Shown here piece after piece: positions 63,035 to 64,000 of a stretch of DNA of 64,000 nucleotides (positions are counted from its first letter, which is position 1; each line of letters starts with the position of its first letter). The translations under genes were made by a program, and so were the position numbers. Source of the DNA: Proteiniclasticum sp043951855 (GTDB taxonomy: Bacteria; Bacillota; Clostridia; Clostridiales; Clostridiaceae); assembly GCF_043951855.1 (NCBI RefSeq), contig NZ_JBINJW010000001.1:248001-312000 (forward strand), given 5' to 3'. Below the pieces are notes generated by a model. The model was not told where the DNA came from, did not search any database, and saw only the letters and a list, made by a program, of their open reading frames with translations.

Positions 63035-63826
63035 TTATTTTCTTATCTCAAGGTATTCCTTGTATACCTGTGACCAGACATGATTCTTGATATCAAGGAA
63101 CTCCTTTGTAAGCCTTGTTTCCTGAGTCCTGGGATACGGAATGTTCACATCGACAATTTCCTTTATTCTACCAGGACGAGCACTCATGATGATGACTTTT
63201 GTTGCGAGTATGATCGCTTCCTCAACATCATGCGTAATGAAAAAGCATGTTTTCTGTTCTTTCTGCCATGTATCGAGAAGCTCACTTTGAAGCTGTGTTC
63301 TCGTCTGAGCATCCAATGCCCCGAAGGGCTCATCCATCAGCAGTACTTCGGGGTTATTCGCGTAGGCCCTTGCTATAGCAACTCTCTGTTTCATACCACC
63401 AGAAAGTTCTTTGGGGTAGTGATCTCGGAAGTGACTAAGTTCTACCATATCTATATAGTAGTCTGCGATTTTCTTGATTTCACTTTTCTGCTTGTTCTGA
63501 AGTCTTAACCCAAACTCCACATTCTGCTGAACTGTAAGCCATGGAAAGAGCGCGTACTGCTGAAATACGACTCCTCGCTCTGTACCAGTTCCATGAACCT
63601 CTTTCCCATCACAGTATACATTACCTGAGCTTGGTTTGCTAAGTCCCGCGATGATGTTGAGCAATGTGGATTTTCCGCATCCGGATGGTCCTACAACACA
63701 GATGAACTCATTATCATAGATATCCAGATTTATTCCATTCAGTGCTATAAGCTCTCCATTTCTCGTATTAAATACCTTTTTCAGATCTTTAATCGAAAGT
63801 TTTATATTTCTCTCTTCTCCTGCCAT
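63035..63826 (-). CDS. ABC transporter ATPase, SsuB/TauB-like
   Basis: 263 aa. Walker A GPSGCGKST, signature LSGGMKQRV, Walker B VLLMDEPFGALD, H-loop FITHDVEEAI, as in the nitrate/sulfonate/taurine ATPases. Its start overlaps the upstream permease by 25 nt, and the binding-protein gene follows 19 nt later. Confidence 0.92.
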   Translation of the reverse strand: MAGEERNIKLSIKDLKKVFNTRNGELIALNGINLDIYDNEFICVVGPSGCGKSTLLNIIAGLSKPSSGNVYCDGKEVHGTGTERGVVFQQYALFPWLTVQQNVEFGLRLQNKQKSEIKKIADYYIDMVELSHFRDHYPKELSGGMKQRVAIARAYANNPEVLLMDEPFGALDAQTRTQLQSELLDTWQKEQKTCFFITHDVEEAIILATKVIIMSARPGRIKEIVDVNIPYPRTQETRLTKEFLDIKNHVWSQVYKEYLEIRK

Positions 63827-64000
63827 CCCGTGAGTCTCCTTTCAAGTAACTTAATGCCTTTTTCCAAAGTGATTCCTATTATTCCTATGACAATGATATA
63901 GAGCAGCATGGGAGGCGAGTCAAAGGAGTTGTTAAGCGCTCTTATTCTCATACCAAGCCCTGCAGTCGCTCCAGTTGATTCTGCAGCAATCAGTGTTGTC
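63802..64000 (-). CDS. ABC transporter permease, SsuC/TauC-like (partial, cut by window end)
   Basis: The last 65 residues are visible, translated from 63999 to a TAA at 63802: LIAAESTGATAGLGMRIRAL, a TM stretch (MLLYIIVIGIIGITL) and the end LERRLTGWQ, the standard C-terminus of BPD_transp permeases of this family. The N-terminal part lies beyond the window. Confidence 0.85.
   Translation of the reverse strand, partial: TTLIAAESTGATAGLGMRIRALNNSFDSPPMLLYIIVIGIIGITLEKGIKLLERRLTGWQEKREI

Overview
The window reads as a chromosomal segment of an anaerobic, fermentative Firmicute, most likely a Clostridia member. This is inferred from strong AGGAGG-type ribosome binding sites, frequent TTG/GTG starts, compact genes, GH13/GH36 sugar enzymes, an L-cysteine desulfidase, CoA-disulfide reductase, Fnr-type regulation and the Tat and nickel-pincer genes. 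The genus cannot be fixed from this sequence. No rRNA, tRNA, transposase, integrase, phage gene or CRISPR array was seen. About 60 protein genes are supported; the right end cuts through an ABC permease.

Layout. 0-4 kb: folC, then a DUF1538 transporter overlapping a tandem PII-like protein. 4-10 kb: sugar metabolism (GH13 alpha-glucosidase; GH36 alpha-galactosidase with a GPH-type symporter). 10-28 kb: housekeeping and envelope genes (metallo-hydrolase, M15 peptidase, M50 protease with MgtE, NSS transporter, SIMPL protein, ferritin, DMT exporter, phosphoesterase pair, cytoplasmic alpha-amylase, an ABC-2 exporter, a TM-helix channel, two GNATs). 28-34.5 kb: a redox/sulfur island of rhodanese-fused CoA-disulfide reductase, TatA and TatC with a single Tat-exported C_GCAxxG_C_C protein, and a LysR regulator divergent from a YeiH-type exporter. 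34.5-38.7 kb: small unknowns and an AT-rich archaeal-type ATPase. 38.8-43.3 kb: cysteine desulfidase, then a heavy-metal P-type ATPase, metallochaperone and Crp/Fnr operon carrying two perfect TTGAT-N4-ATCAA boxes.

45.7-56.3 kb is the most distinctive part. All genes lie on the minus strand: larE, larB, larC, a SAM methyltransferase, an Opp/Nik-type ABC transporter (nikB, nikC, nikA, nikD, nikE), then, past a terminator-like hairpin, a stand-alone LarC N-terminal-domain paralogue and a DUF3842 protein. It looks like a combined nickel-import and nickel-pincer-nucleotide (NPN) factory, but no LarA racemase or other NPN enzyme is present. The leader before larE has a perfect -10 box and a strong intrinsic terminator, suggesting attenuation by an unknown signal.

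56.5-61.9 kb: a tight operon of histidine kinase, NarL-type response regulator, a NagB-like deaminase with an altered catalytic motif, NagA and a class II aldolase, suggesting signal-regulated amino-sugar use. 61.9-64 kb: an SsuABC/TauABC-type ABC importer. Only context supports the coupling of these last two units.

Starts were chosen by Shine-Dalgarno spacing and family N-termini. Function calls rest on motif recognition by eye; no database search was run.
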